Origin: Engelhardtia mirabilis
GTDB lineage: Bacteria > Planctomycetota > UBA1135 > GCA-002686595
Direction: 5' to 3'
Assembly (NCBI GenBank): GCA_007751255.1
Contig: CP036296.1
Coordinates: forward strand, 2,046,001 to 2,110,000
Length of the DNA stretch: 64,000 bases
The notes under the pieces were generated by a model. The model was not told the origin of the DNA, did no database searches, and saw nothing but the letters and a program-made list of their open reading frames with translations. Positions 52,785-60,891 of the stretch are shown piece by piece. Both the position numbers and the translations under genes were made by a program. How positions within the stretch are numbered: the stretch's first letter is position 1; each line of letters starts with the position of its first letter.

Positions 52785-54377
52785 ATGCAGACCCAATCCG
52801 ACCTGATCCCGGGCCCCTGGCCCGAGCGTTTCAACCTCGCGAGCTACTTCCTCGACGAGCGCCTCGACGAGGGCCGCGAGGGCAAGGTGGCCCTGCGCTG
52901 TGGCGACGAGCTGCGGACCTACGGGCGGCTGATCGACCGCTCCTGCCAGGTGGCGGCGGCCCTGCGGCGGGCTGGGGTGCGCCCCGAGGACCGGGTGCTG
53001 ATCGCCCTGCCCGACGGGATCGAGTTCGCGAAGACCTTCTTCGGCATCCTGCGGGCCGGGGGCGTCTTCGCCATGGTCAACCCGCTGCTCAAGCGCGAGG
53101 ACCTGCGCTACTACCTCGACTACACCAAGGCGCGCGTGGTCGTGGGCCACGCCGAGTACCTGGACGAGCTGGCCCCGGCCTTCGAGGCCGCGCGGCACTG
53201 CAAGGAGCTGTGGGTGGTCGGCGGGCACTCCCGCGAGTACACCTCCTTCGAGGACGCCCTGCAGGCCGAGGACGCGACCGGCGTCGCGGCCGAGGTGGAG
53301 CCCACCGGGCCCGACGACCTGGCCGGCTGGCTTTTCACCTCGGGCTCGACCGGCAAGCCCAAGGCCTGCGTCCACACCCAAGCCGACTTCGCCTTCTCGA
53401 CCGAGACCTACGCCAAGCACGTAGTGGGCTATGGGCCCGACGACGTGTGCCTCTCGGTGCCGAAGCTGTTCTTCGGCTACGCCACCGGGACCAACCTCAT
53501 GTTCCCCCTGCGTTTCGGGGGCTGCGCGGTGCTGTTCCCCGGGCGCTCGACCGTGGACGAGCTCCTGGAGCAGATCGCCGTGCACCGGCCGACGCTCTTG
53601 ACCGGGGTGCCGACCATGTTCTCGAACCTCCTGCGCTCGCCGCGCATCGAGGAGCTGGACTTCGGGCCCCTGCGCGCGACCCTCTCGGCGGGGGAGGCCC
53701 TGCCGGCCGAGCTCTACCGCGAGTGGAAGGAGCGCACCGGCGTGGAGATCCTGGACGGCATCGGCTCGGCCGAGATGTTCCACATCTACATCACCAACCG
53801 ACCGGGCGACGTGAAGGCGGGGAGCCTGGGGCGACTGGTGGAGGGCTACGAGGCCCAGATCATCGACCCCGAGGGCCAGGTGCTCGGCGACGACGAACCC
53901 GGGCGCCTGCGCGTGCGCGGCGGCTCGACCGCGATCTGCTACTGGGGCGACCGCAAGAAGTCGATCGAGACCTTCCAGGGCGATTGGTGCACCTCGGCCG
54001 ACGTGTTCCGGCGCGACGCGCAGGGCTACTTCTACTACGAGGGCCGCAGCGACGACCTGATCAAGGTCAGCGGCATCTGGGTCTCGCCGCTCGAGATCGA
54101 GAACGCGCTGCTCACCCACGACGCCGTGGCCGAGGTCTGCGTGGTCGGGCGCGAGGGGGACGACGAGTTGGTCAAGCCCCTGGCCTACGTGGTGCCCGTG
54201 GCCGGCGTGTCCGGCGACGACGAGCTGGCGGCCGAGCTGGTCTCGCACCTCAAGGCGACCCTGGCGCCCTACAAGTACCCGCGCTGGTTCTGCTGGCGCG
54301 AAGACCTGCCGCGCAACGACCGCGGCAAGATCGCCCGCCGCGTGCTCGTCGACGAGGCGCGCAGCTTCCAACCCTGA
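52785..54377 (+). CDS. Benzoate-CoA-ligase-family acyl-CoA synthetase
   Basis: 530 aa from the ATG at 52785. ANL adenylating enzyme: P-loop LFTSGSTGKPKACVHTQ, A5-type LSAGEALPAELYREW, motif DGIGSAEMFHIYITN, WGDRKKSIETF, YEGRSDDLIKVSGIWVSPLE (hinge) and C-terminal DRGKIARR (catalytic Lys). The pattern NLASYFLDERLDEGREGKVA and IGSAEMFHIYITNRPGDVK is that of benzoate/4-hydroxybenzoate CoA ligases. It makes an aryl-CoA from ATP, CoA and an aromatic acid. First gene of an operon with creatininase, thioesterase and metF. Confidence 0.88.
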   Translation: MQTQSDLIPGPWPERFNLASYFLDERLDEGREGKVALRCGDELRTYGRLIDRSCQVAAALRRAGVRPEDRVLIALPDGIEFAKTFFGILRAGGVFAMVNPLLKREDLRYYLDYTKARVVVGHAEYLDELAPAFEAARHCKELWVVGGHSREYTSFEDALQAEDATGVAAEVEPTGPDDLAGWLFTSGSTGKPKACVHTQADFAFSTETYAKHVVGYGPDDVCLSVPKLFFGYATGTNLMFPLRFGGCAVLFPGRSTVDELLEQIAVHRPTLLTGVPTMFSNLLRSPRIEELDFGPLRATLSAGEALPAELYREWKERTGVEILDGIGSAEMFHIYITNRPGDVKAGSLGRLVEGYEAQIIDPEGQVLGDDEPGRLRVRGGSTAICYWGDRKKSIETFQGDWCTSADVFRRDAQGYFYYEGRSDDLIKVSGIWVSPLEIENALLTHDAVAEVCVVGREGDDELVKPLAYVVPVAGVSGDDELAAELVSHLKATLAPYKYPRWFCWREDLPRNDRGKIARRVLVDEARSFQP

Positions 54378-54387
54378 TCGGCGCAAT

Positions 54388-55188
54388 TTGACCGGCAACG
54401 ACGAACTGCGCCTGACTCGGCGCACCTGGCCCGAAGCCCGCGCGCTGTTCGGACCCGACCTGGTGGCGATCGTGCCGGTGGGCTCGACCGAACCCCACGG
54501 GCCGCACCTGCCCCTGGACGTGGACGTGACCATCGCCGACGCCCAGGCCATGCGGGCGGCGGAGCTGCTGGTCGAGCAGGGCGTGTCGGCGATCGTGCTG
54601 CCGCCGGTCAACTACGGCGTGACCTTCTTCACCGACGGCTTCGAGGGGCGCGTGACCCTGCGGCCGGGGACCCTGTGGGCGGTGCTCGAGGACCTGGTCG
54701 ACTCCCTCTCCGAGCAGGGCGTGCGGCGCGTGGTGCTCTGCAACGCGCACTTGGAGCCCGGACACATCAAGGTGCTGCGCGGGATCGCCAAGGACTACGC
54801 CGAGCCGCGGGCGGAGAAGGCCGTGGTGGTCTTCCCCGACAACACCCGCCGCCGCTGGGCGGGGACCCTGGGCGCCGAGTTCCAGAGCGGCGACTGCCAC
54901 GCCGGTCAGTACGAGACCTCGATCGTGCTGGCCGCGGACCCCGGCGGCGTGCGCGCCGAGGCCCAGAAGTCCCTGCCGTCGGTGCAGGTCGACCTGGTCG
55001 AGAAGATGCAGGCGGGCGCCCAGAGCTTCCGCGAAGTGGGTGCGGTCGACGCCTACTGCGGCGATCCGGCGGCGGCCACGGCGGCCGAGGGGCGTGAGCT
55101 GATCGACGCCCTGGCCGAGATGGTCTGCGTCACGGTCCGCGAACGATGGCCCGACCTGTTCGAGCGGGCGGCGGAGTCGAACCGATGA
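54388..55188 (+). CDS. Creatininase-family amidohydrolase
   Basis: 266 aa from a TTG at 54388, 10 bp after the ligase stop. Creatininase-fold metal site: VPVGSTEPHGPHLPLDVDVT (Glu, His, Asp ligands), VNYGVTFFTDGFEGRVTL, RVVLCNAHLEPGH and GDCHAGQYETSIVLA. Members hydrolyse cyclic amides or formamides (creatinine, N-formylkynurenine, mycofactocin MftE). In an aromatic acyl-CoA setting, deformylation or ring-amide opening is conceivable but not proven. Overlaps the thioesterase gene by 4 bp. Confidence 0.85.
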   Translation: MTGNDELRLTRRTWPEARALFGPDLVAIVPVGSTEPHGPHLPLDVDVTIADAQAMRAAELLVEQGVSAIVLPPVNYGVTFFTDGFEGRVTLRPGTLWAVLEDLVDSLSEQGVRRVVLCNAHLEPGHIKVLRGIAKDYAEPRAEKAVVVFPDNTRRRWAGTLGAEFQSGDCHAGQYETSIVLAADPGGVRAEAQKSLPSVQVDLVEKMQAGAQSFREVGAVDAYCGDPAAATAAEGRELIDALAEMVCVTVRERWPDLFERAAESNR

Positions 55189-55616
55189 GTGGCCAGATCT
55201 TCACCTGCCAGCAGCAGGTCCGCTTCGGCGACGTGGATCCGGCGGGCATCGTCTACTACCCGCGCATCTACAACTTCATCCACGCCGCCTTCGAGGAGGT
55301 CTGGGACATCCACGTGGGCGAGCGCTACTACTACCTGATCCGCGAGAAGCGCATCGGGTTCCCGCTCGTGCACTCCGAGGTGGACTTCAAGAACCCGCTC
55401 TACTTCGGCGACCGTCCGATCGTGAAGGTCACCGCCTTCAAGGTCGGCCAGTCCTCCCTGGGGCTGCGCTACCGCTACGAGGTGGGGGACAAGGTCTGCG
55501 TCGACGCGCGCATGACCACCGTCTGCGTGCACCTCGACACGCTGGAGAGCTTCCCCTTCAAGGACGAGTACCGCGCCAAGTTCAACCAGTTGCTCGAAGG
55601 GGCCGACGACCAATGA
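55185..55616 (+). CDS. Acyl-CoA thioesterase (4-hydroxybenzoyl-CoA thioesterase-like)
   Basis: 143 aa; ATG overlaps the upstream stop (ATGA). Hotdog fold with the signature RFGDVDPAGIVYYPRIYNF (catalytic Asp in DVDPAG), FPLVHSEVDFKNPLYFGDRP and LRYRYEVGDKVCVDARMTTV. It would release CoA from an aryl- or acyl-CoA end product or a dead-end ester, complementing the ligase of the same operon. Confidence 0.88.
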   Translation: MSGQIFTCQQQVRFGDVDPAGIVYYPRIYNFIHAAFEEVWDIHVGERYYYLIREKRIGFPLVHSEVDFKNPLYFGDRPIVKVTAFKVGQSSLGLRYRYEVGDKVCVDARMTTVCVHLDTLESFPFKDEYRAKFNQLLEGADDQ

Positions 55617-56491
55617 GAATCAGCCAGATGCACGGGCTGGGAGCCCCCGTCTTCAGCTTCGAGTTCTTCCCGCCCAAGACGCCGGAAGCGGTCGAGGAGC
55701 TGGTCAGCACCGTCGCCGAGCTGCGCGACATGCACACGCCGGACTTCGTGTCGGTGACCTACGGTGCCGGCGGGTCCACGCGCGAGACGACCCTGGCGAC
55801 GATCGCTCGGATCCAGAACGAGCTCAAGATCACGGCCATGGCCCACCTGACCTGCGTCGGGCACACGGCCGCCGAGTTGAAGACCATCGTCCAGCAGCTC
55901 GTGGACGCCGGGGTCGAGAACATCCTGGCCCTGCGCGGGGATCCGCCCAAGGGCGAGACCGAGTTCACGCGCACGAGCGGGGGCTTCGGCTACGCCTCGG
56001 AGTTGGTGGGCTTCCTCCAGCAGAACTTCGACGTCTGCATCGGCGGCGCCTGCTACCCCGAGTGCCACCCGGAGTCGAAGACCCGCGCCGACGACCTGGA
56101 CTACGCCCGCCAGAAGGTCGCCGCCGGCGCCAGCCACCTGACGACGCAGCTCTTCTTCGAGAACCGCGATTACTTCGAGTACGTCGAGCGCGCGCGCAAG
56201 ATGGGGATCGAGGTCCCGATCGTGCCCGGGATCATGCCGATCACCAACGTCAAGCAGATCCAACGTTTCACCAAGATGTGCGGCGCGCAGATCCCTGAGG
56301 CGCTGCTCGGGCGTCTCGAGCGCGTGGCCGACGATCCGGGCGCCGTGATGGCGATCGGCATCGAGCACGCGATCCTGCAGTGCCGCGACCTGATCGCGGG
56401 CGGCGCGCCCGGCGTGCACTTCTACACGCTCAACAAGAGCTACGCCACACGCTCGATCCTGGCGGCCCTGCGTGGACTCCGTACGCGCTGA
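55613..56491 (+). CDS. metF: 5,10-methylenetetrahydrofolate reductase
   Basis: 292 aa; ATG overlaps the thioesterase stop. MTHFR TIM barrel: VFSFEFFPPKTPEAVEELVS (Glu for N5 of folate), DFVSVTYGAGGSTRETTLAT, MAHLTCVG, NILALRGDPPKGE, GGACYPECHPES and VPIVPGIMPITNVKQIQRFT. Bacterial MetF length. It reduces methylene-THF to methyl-THF for methionine synthesis. Its place as last gene of an aryl-CoA operon is unusual; in some aromatic degraders metF accompanies THF-dependent O-demethylation, but no demethylase is seen here. The downstream gene (GTG 56472) overlaps its end by 20 bp. Confidence 0.94.
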   Translation: MRISQMHGLGAPVFSFEFFPPKTPEAVEELVSTVAELRDMHTPDFVSVTYGAGGSTRETTLATIARIQNELKITAMAHLTCVGHTAAELKTIVQQLVDAGVENILALRGDPPKGETEFTRTSGGFGYASELVGFLQQNFDVCIGGACYPECHPESKTRADDLDYARQKVAAGASHLTTQLFFENRDYFEYVERARKMGIEVPIVPGIMPITNVKQIQRFTKMCGAQIPEALLGRLERVADDPGAVMAIGIEHAILQCRDLIAGGAPGVHFYTLNKSYATRSILAALRGLRTR

Positions 56492-57926
56492 GGACCGCGC
56501 GCCGCGCTTCTGGCGGCGAGTGGGGCGCTGGGGAGCGACGGTCCTGGGCCTCTTGGCCGCGGCCTCCGGCGCCGTCGTGTACACGGAGGCGGCTGCGATC
56601 GAGCGTGCCACCGAACGTTGGCACGCCAGCGGCGATCCGGCCACCTTCGACGACCTGCGGCGCGCGGACCAAGGCGTCGGTTCGGACTTCCTCGCATTCG
56701 ACGCGGCCCTGCGCCGGGCCGACGGCGAGCGGCCGATCATCACCGACCTGATCTACGACTACCCGGCATCCCTTGCGCCGGGTGGCGAGGGCGAGGGTCT
56801 GTCCGCCCGGGCTGCGGGGCTCGTGGCCCGCGCCGCTGAGGTTGGCTTCGGCGAGATCGAGCAGGTCTTCGGCCGAGAGTTCTACGGCGACCTGGGCGCG
56901 GCCTACAGCGGCTTGGAGCGGACCCTGGCACTTCCCGCGTCCGACAGCGCGGAGCACCTGCTCGTGCAACTGGCCCTGCTCGAATCGGAGCCCGTGCTGG
57001 CCGCCTACGACCGGCTGGAGCCCGTCGCGCCCCTCGATCCGATCGTCGGCTTGGCCCAGAGCGAGTCGAAGACCGGCTTTCCCCTCGAGCCAGGGCTCTA
57101 CTTCTACGTCGAACTCGCCCAGGGACTGGCGCTGCGGGCGACGGATGCGGCGATTACCGGCGGCGACCCGGCCGCGGACCTCGAGCGACTCTGGAACCTG
57201 ATCGAGGGCTTGCGCGGCTTGCCCTTCGGGAACAGCTTCATGCTCCGTCTGCTCGGCTTCGAGCGCTACTTGACGACGGTGGCTGTCTGCGGGCCCGTGC
57301 TGGCTCGCAGCGACCTCGAGCGAGCGAGGGCCAATCTGGCCGCCGTGAATCTGCGGGCCGAGCTGCGCGCGGTGCTGTGCGGCGAGCGGGTCCTGGGCCA
57401 CCACGTGTACCGACTGATGCGCGGGCTGCTCGAGCCCGACGACCTGATCGACAGCTACCCGCCGGGACACACGGCGCGGATCTTCCTCGAGGGCCGAGGC
57501 GGGCTCGACTGGCTGCGGAGTCTGGCCTCCCACCGCCTGTTCCTCGAGCGCGCGGCCGAGGCCCTGGAGCGCCTCGATGCCTGCGGGCTCGAAGCGCACC
57601 TGGACGGGGACTTGACTGAGCTCCCGTTGCCGACCCGCTCGCGCTGGGTCTCCGAGTGGGAGCCGCTGTTCGGGGCCAGCTACTCCAGGATGGCCGAAGC
57701 TCTGGTCGCGACTGAGACCCGCCGGCGCCTGGCCCTGTGCGGTCTCGCCCACGCGCTCGATGGTGAGGCTGGGCTGGCGGAGGCACTGTTGCGCCATCCC
57801 GACCCCCACGACGGCTCGACCTTCGCGCGGACCCCGAGGGGGCCGTCGGGCGAGATGCTCCTGGCGGCGGGCATGAGCGCGGCCAGCGGCGGTCGCGATT
57901 CCCGTTGGCCCTTGTGGGGACGCTGA
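56472..57926 (+). CDS. Single-pass membrane protein of unknown function (paralogue A)
   Basis: 484 aa from a GTG at 56472, inside the end of metF; a later start is possible. One N-terminal TM (WGATVLGLLAAASGAVVYTE, residues ~19-38), then a large, mostly helical Leu/Ala/Glu-rich extracytoplasmic part. No family recognised. It shares with the next gene a positionally matched design: TM, a W-x-A/G-SG start (RWHASGDPATFDDLRRADQG vs GWRGSGQAMTIDELLREPVG), ERVLGHHVYRLMRGLLEPDD vs ERVLGHRGCRLLRGDLGADE, and a similar tail. So the two arose by tandem duplication. Function unknown. Confidence 0.7.
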   Translation: MDSVRAEDRAPRFWRRVGRWGATVLGLLAAASGAVVYTEAAAIERATERWHASGDPATFDDLRRADQGVGSDFLAFDAALRRADGERPIITDLIYDYPASLAPGGEGEGLSARAAGLVARAAEVGFGEIEQVFGREFYGDLGAAYSGLERTLALPASDSAEHLLVQLALLESEPVLAAYDRLEPVAPLDPIVGLAQSESKTGFPLEPGLYFYVELAQGLALRATDAAITGGDPAADLERLWNLIEGLRGLPFGNSFMLRLLGFERYLTTVAVCGPVLARSDLERARANLAAVNLRAELRAVLCGERVLGHHVYRLMRGLLEPDDLIDSYPPGHTARIFLEGRGGLDWLRSLASHRLFLERAAEALERLDACGLEAHLDGDLTELPLPTRSRWVSEWEPLFGASYSRMAEALVATETRRRLALCGLAHALDGEAGLAEALLRHPDPHDGSTFARTPRGPSGEMLLAAGMSAASGGRDSRWPLWGR

Positions 57927-59509
57927 TGTCCATGAATCCCAGCTCACGCCGCCGAGTCGTTCTCCTGGCGGTGGTCGCGCTCGCCGTCGGTCTGCCGTCG
58001 CTCGTCCTGTGGCGCGAGCACGCGCGGGTCAGCCGCGCCCTCGATGGGTGGCGCGGCTCGGGCCAGGCGATGACGATCGACGAGTTGCTCCGCGAGCCGG
58101 TGGGCGCTGGGCGACCCTACGTCGAGTTCGACCGGGCGCTGCGGATGGCGCAGGGCGCCTGCCCGAGCCTCGCCGACCTGCTCGCCGGTCCCCCGTACCC
58201 GTGGGATCAAGTGGACGAGCCGCTGGTCCTGACCGAGGCCCAGGTCGAGGGCATCGAGCAGGCCCTCGGCGACCTGGTCGGTGACCTCGACGATCTCGGC
58301 TACCTCCCCGACGAAGATCCGCTTCCGCAGTTGCGGCCGACCGTCCCCAGCGCGACCTCGGCCCTCGCCGCCTCGATCGCGGAGCGCCTGGGGGAGGGGC
58401 CCGTGGTCTTCCTCGGGCAGCAGCTCGAGCTTCCCAATGTCTACGCGATCGCCTACACCCTTCGCGACCGCGGGACTGTGCCGGCAGAGGACTCGATCGA
58501 CGCGGACCTGCTGCGCCTGGCCCTGCTCGAGTTGCGGCCCTTGGCCGCCGTGGTCCACGAGTTCGGCCAGCCGGCCGCGCCCGATTGGAGGGCGATCTTC
58601 GCCGACCAAGAGCGCCTGGGTGCCTTCGCGGACGGGCGCGCGCTGACGGGAGTCGTGTCGCTCGATGCGTGGTTGACGCTGGCGACCGCGCTCGCGGCCG
58701 TGGAGGCGGGCGAGGGGTCGTTCCCCGGGCTCGCCGCGGCGGAGCTCGATCGGCGCTGGTCCATGGCTGGCCTGTTCGAGGACTCGCCCGTGGGCGAGGG
58801 GCTCGGGTTGCGATTGGTGCTGTTGCGCTTCTATCTGAACGCGCTCGAGTCCTACCAAGGCCGGCTCGACGGCGACGCCCTCGCGGCCGAGAGCGCGCGC
58901 CTGGCGAGCCTCGACCTCGCCCGCGAGGTGCGGCGCGCCGTCGAGGGCGAACGGGTCCTGGGTCATCGGGGCTGTCGCCTGCTGCGCGGGGACCTGGGCG
59001 CGGACGAACTGCTGGGCGAGTACCGCGAGGATCACGCCGCGCGCGCCCTCGGCGGCGGCTTCGCCCCGTGGCGCAGGCTGCGGGCCCTGGGCAACCACGG
59101 GCGCTTCCTGGCCCACGCCAATCGCGCGAGCGCGGCCCTGCAGTCGGCGGGACTCGAGCTCTTTCGCCCCGGGAGCATCGTGGACCTGCCCGACCTCGAG
59201 CTCGAGCCCGTGGTCTGGCTCTGGGCGCCGACGCGGGGTGACGAGCTCTGCGACCTGGCGGTCAATGGAGCCGAGGTGGAAGCGCTCCGCCGCATGGCCC
59301 TGTGCGCCCTGGACTGGCGAGAGGGGGGCGAGCGGGCCCTCGAGGCCTCGCTCGCGGAGCACGTCGATCCCCTGACCGGCTTCGAATTCGAGCGGCTCGA
59401 CGACGGCGCGGGGATCACCACGCTCCACTCGGCCGGACTGGCCGTCTCCGAGCCGGAGGGGGTTCGCAGGTGGCGCCGGTCGCTCGACTGGACCCTGCCC
59501 CGGCCCTGA
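57926..59509 (+). CDS. Single-pass membrane protein of unknown function (paralogue B)
   Basis: 527 aa from the ATG at 57926, which shares its A with the stop of paralogue A (TGATG); an ATG at 57932 is also possible. N-terminal TM VVLLAVVALAVGLPSLVLW, then the same fold plan as paralogue A with about 40 extra residues in the middle (AFADGRALTGVVSLDAWLTL). Coupled translation suggests that both proteins act together, perhaps as a heteromer in the envelope. No catalytic motif was recognised. Confidence 0.7.
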   Translation: MSMNPSSRRRVVLLAVVALAVGLPSLVLWREHARVSRALDGWRGSGQAMTIDELLREPVGAGRPYVEFDRALRMAQGACPSLADLLAGPPYPWDQVDEPLVLTEAQVEGIEQALGDLVGDLDDLGYLPDEDPLPQLRPTVPSATSALAASIAERLGEGPVVFLGQQLELPNVYAIAYTLRDRGTVPAEDSIDADLLRLALLELRPLAAVVHEFGQPAAPDWRAIFADQERLGAFADGRALTGVVSLDAWLTLATALAAVEAGEGSFPGLAAAELDRRWSMAGLFEDSPVGEGLGLRLVLLRFYLNALESYQGRLDGDALAAESARLASLDLAREVRRAVEGERVLGHRGCRLLRGDLGADELLGEYREDHAARALGGGFAPWRRLRALGNHGRFLAHANRASAALQSAGLELFRPGSIVDLPDLELEPVVWLWAPTRGDELCDLAVNGAEVEALRRMALCALDWREGGERALEASLAEHVDPLTGFEFERLDDGAGITTLHSAGLAVSEPEGVRRWRRSLDWTLPRP

Positions 59510-59916
59510 CCGGGTCCAGTCCGGGCCGAGCGCGGCTCCAATGCCTCTCGCCACGAGTCCGTGAGCCGGCGCGAATTGCGCTCGGTCCTCGAGTGGCATC
59601 GGCCTGCCGCGTCGGGATGTTCGTCGGGCGCGGCCATGCACCGACGTCGCGGCAGCAACGCGAGCTGCGCGGCGGCGCTGGCGATCCCCCTTGTGACAAG
59701 CCCACTCCTGTTCTTGAAACTAAGAGACCAAGCTCAACCAGAACGCCGCCCGATCTGGGACTCGCCGCCACGGCTCGATGCGGCTAGCATGGCCAGTCAA
59801 ACGTACCAAGCGGCCGCGGTGCGGCCACCCACCTTGTGCCGTCGACTCGGAGCCATGGGGGAGCCGCGCGGACAGGCCCGGATAGTCATCCCACTCGTAG
59901 AGAAATTGGAACAGCA
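59510..59916. other. Intergenic region where base composition changes
   Basis: 407 bp without a recognisable gene. Up to about 59690 the DNA has the high GC of the rest; after that AT-rich words increase (CTTGAAACTAAGAGACCAAG), which continues to the end of the window apart from the transposase genes. This marks the probable edge of an acquired segment. Confidence 0.5.
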
Positions 59917-60063
59917 ATGACCCAGCACGCAGATTCCCGCGACTCAACGTCTCCGCCCGCCGCCCAGCCCCCGAAGCCCGCCCGCCCAAGTCGTCCTAAG
60001 CCAGCCCCTACGAACAATCCGGGGACACGCGGCGTTTCTCCGGGGACAACAGAATCTCGATGA
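59917..60063 (+). CDS. Small Pro-rich ORF coupled to the membrane protein gene
   Basis: 48 aa from the ATG at 59917. Disordered, rich in Pro, Ser, Arg and Lys (PPAAQPPKPARPSRPKPAP). Its stop overlaps the next start (ATGA), the main reason to believe it is translated; the upstream ribosome site (GGAACAG) is weak. Function unknown; it may serve only to couple translation. Confidence 0.4.
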   Translation: MTQHADSRDSTSPPAAQPPKPARPSRPKPAPTNNPGTRGVSPGTTESR

Positions 60064-60470
60064 AGAGCACCGAAGTCTGGGAGCAGTACCGGGAGTACAC
60101 AGAGGCTCTCTCTGAGAACTGTCGAAAGCTCGGGTTCGCAGCGGTTGCGATCTGTTGGGTCTTCAAGGGTTCGGGTGTGCTCCCAGCTGTCCAGCTCCCC
60201 GCAAGCCTGCTCCTCGCCCTAGGTTTGGTCTCATTTTACTTCTTGTTCGACGTGGCTCAGTATGCCGTCGCGTCTGCCCTGATTGGGGGATGGATGCGGC
60301 GCCAAGAGCGTAGTCAATGGCATGTCAGGGGAGTCTTGGTCGAGGAGGTTGAGAAGCCTGCTTGGATTGACGCCCCCGTTGCGACCCTCTTCTGGGGAAA
60401 GCTCGTTTTGATTGTTCTTACCTATTTGGCCATTGCCTTTCACGCCATCGGCCGCGCGGTCGTGGTTTGA
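60060..60470 (+). CDS. Small membrane protein of unknown function, atypical composition
   Basis: 136 aa, ATG overlapping the stop of the small upstream ORF. Three hydrophobic stretches (LGFAAVAICWVF, LLLALGLVSFYFLFDVAQYA, LFWGKLVLIVLTYLAIAFHA) suggest 2-3 TM helices with a charged segment RRQERSQWHVRGVLVEEVEK between. Codon use is clearly less GC-biased than in the genes before it, so it was probably acquired. No family was recognised. Confidence 0.6.
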   Translation: MKSTEVWEQYREYTEALSENCRKLGFAAVAICWVFKGSGVLPAVQLPASLLLALGLVSFYFLFDVAQYAVASALIGGWMRRQERSQWHVRGVLVEEVEKPAWIDAPVATLFWGKLVLIVLTYLAIAFHAIGRAVVV

Positions 60471-60891
60471 CGGGTCTGACGGTGTCGCTTCTTGTCCGTA
60501 TACGGACCGTGAGTACGAGGTCACTCGGGAGTGTATCGAGAGCCTTCGTTGAGCTAGGCCGGTGCCTTGCCGACGCTCGAATGGCCGCGCGTTCACATGC
60601 TCCTCCAGCAAGCCGACTTCGGAGTAATCTCTGGCGTTGGCGCGTGGCCGGAGCATCTGGGTGATCCTATCTCTGCAGGATCGCCCGCCTTTGAGGCGCC
60701 CCGCTGCAACTTGCCTGAGCGGTAAGACCCGGCTGTTGCATAGTTGCGAGTCGCGATCCTCGCGGATCTGCCGCTGCGGCCCGAGCATCCAGTGGATTGC
60801 TGGCTCGCCGTGATGTCAGGGTAGCTAACCGGTGGTGAGATCCAAGGGCACGCAGCAAAGCTTATGAAGTCGATCGATAGATGAAAAAGGC
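60471..60891. other. Intergenic DNA between the acquired gene and the ISL3 element
   Basis: 421 bp of mixed composition with stops in most frames. I saw no gene, tRNA or transposase remnant; the short ORFs present have neither ribosome site nor family motifs. Confidence 0.5.
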
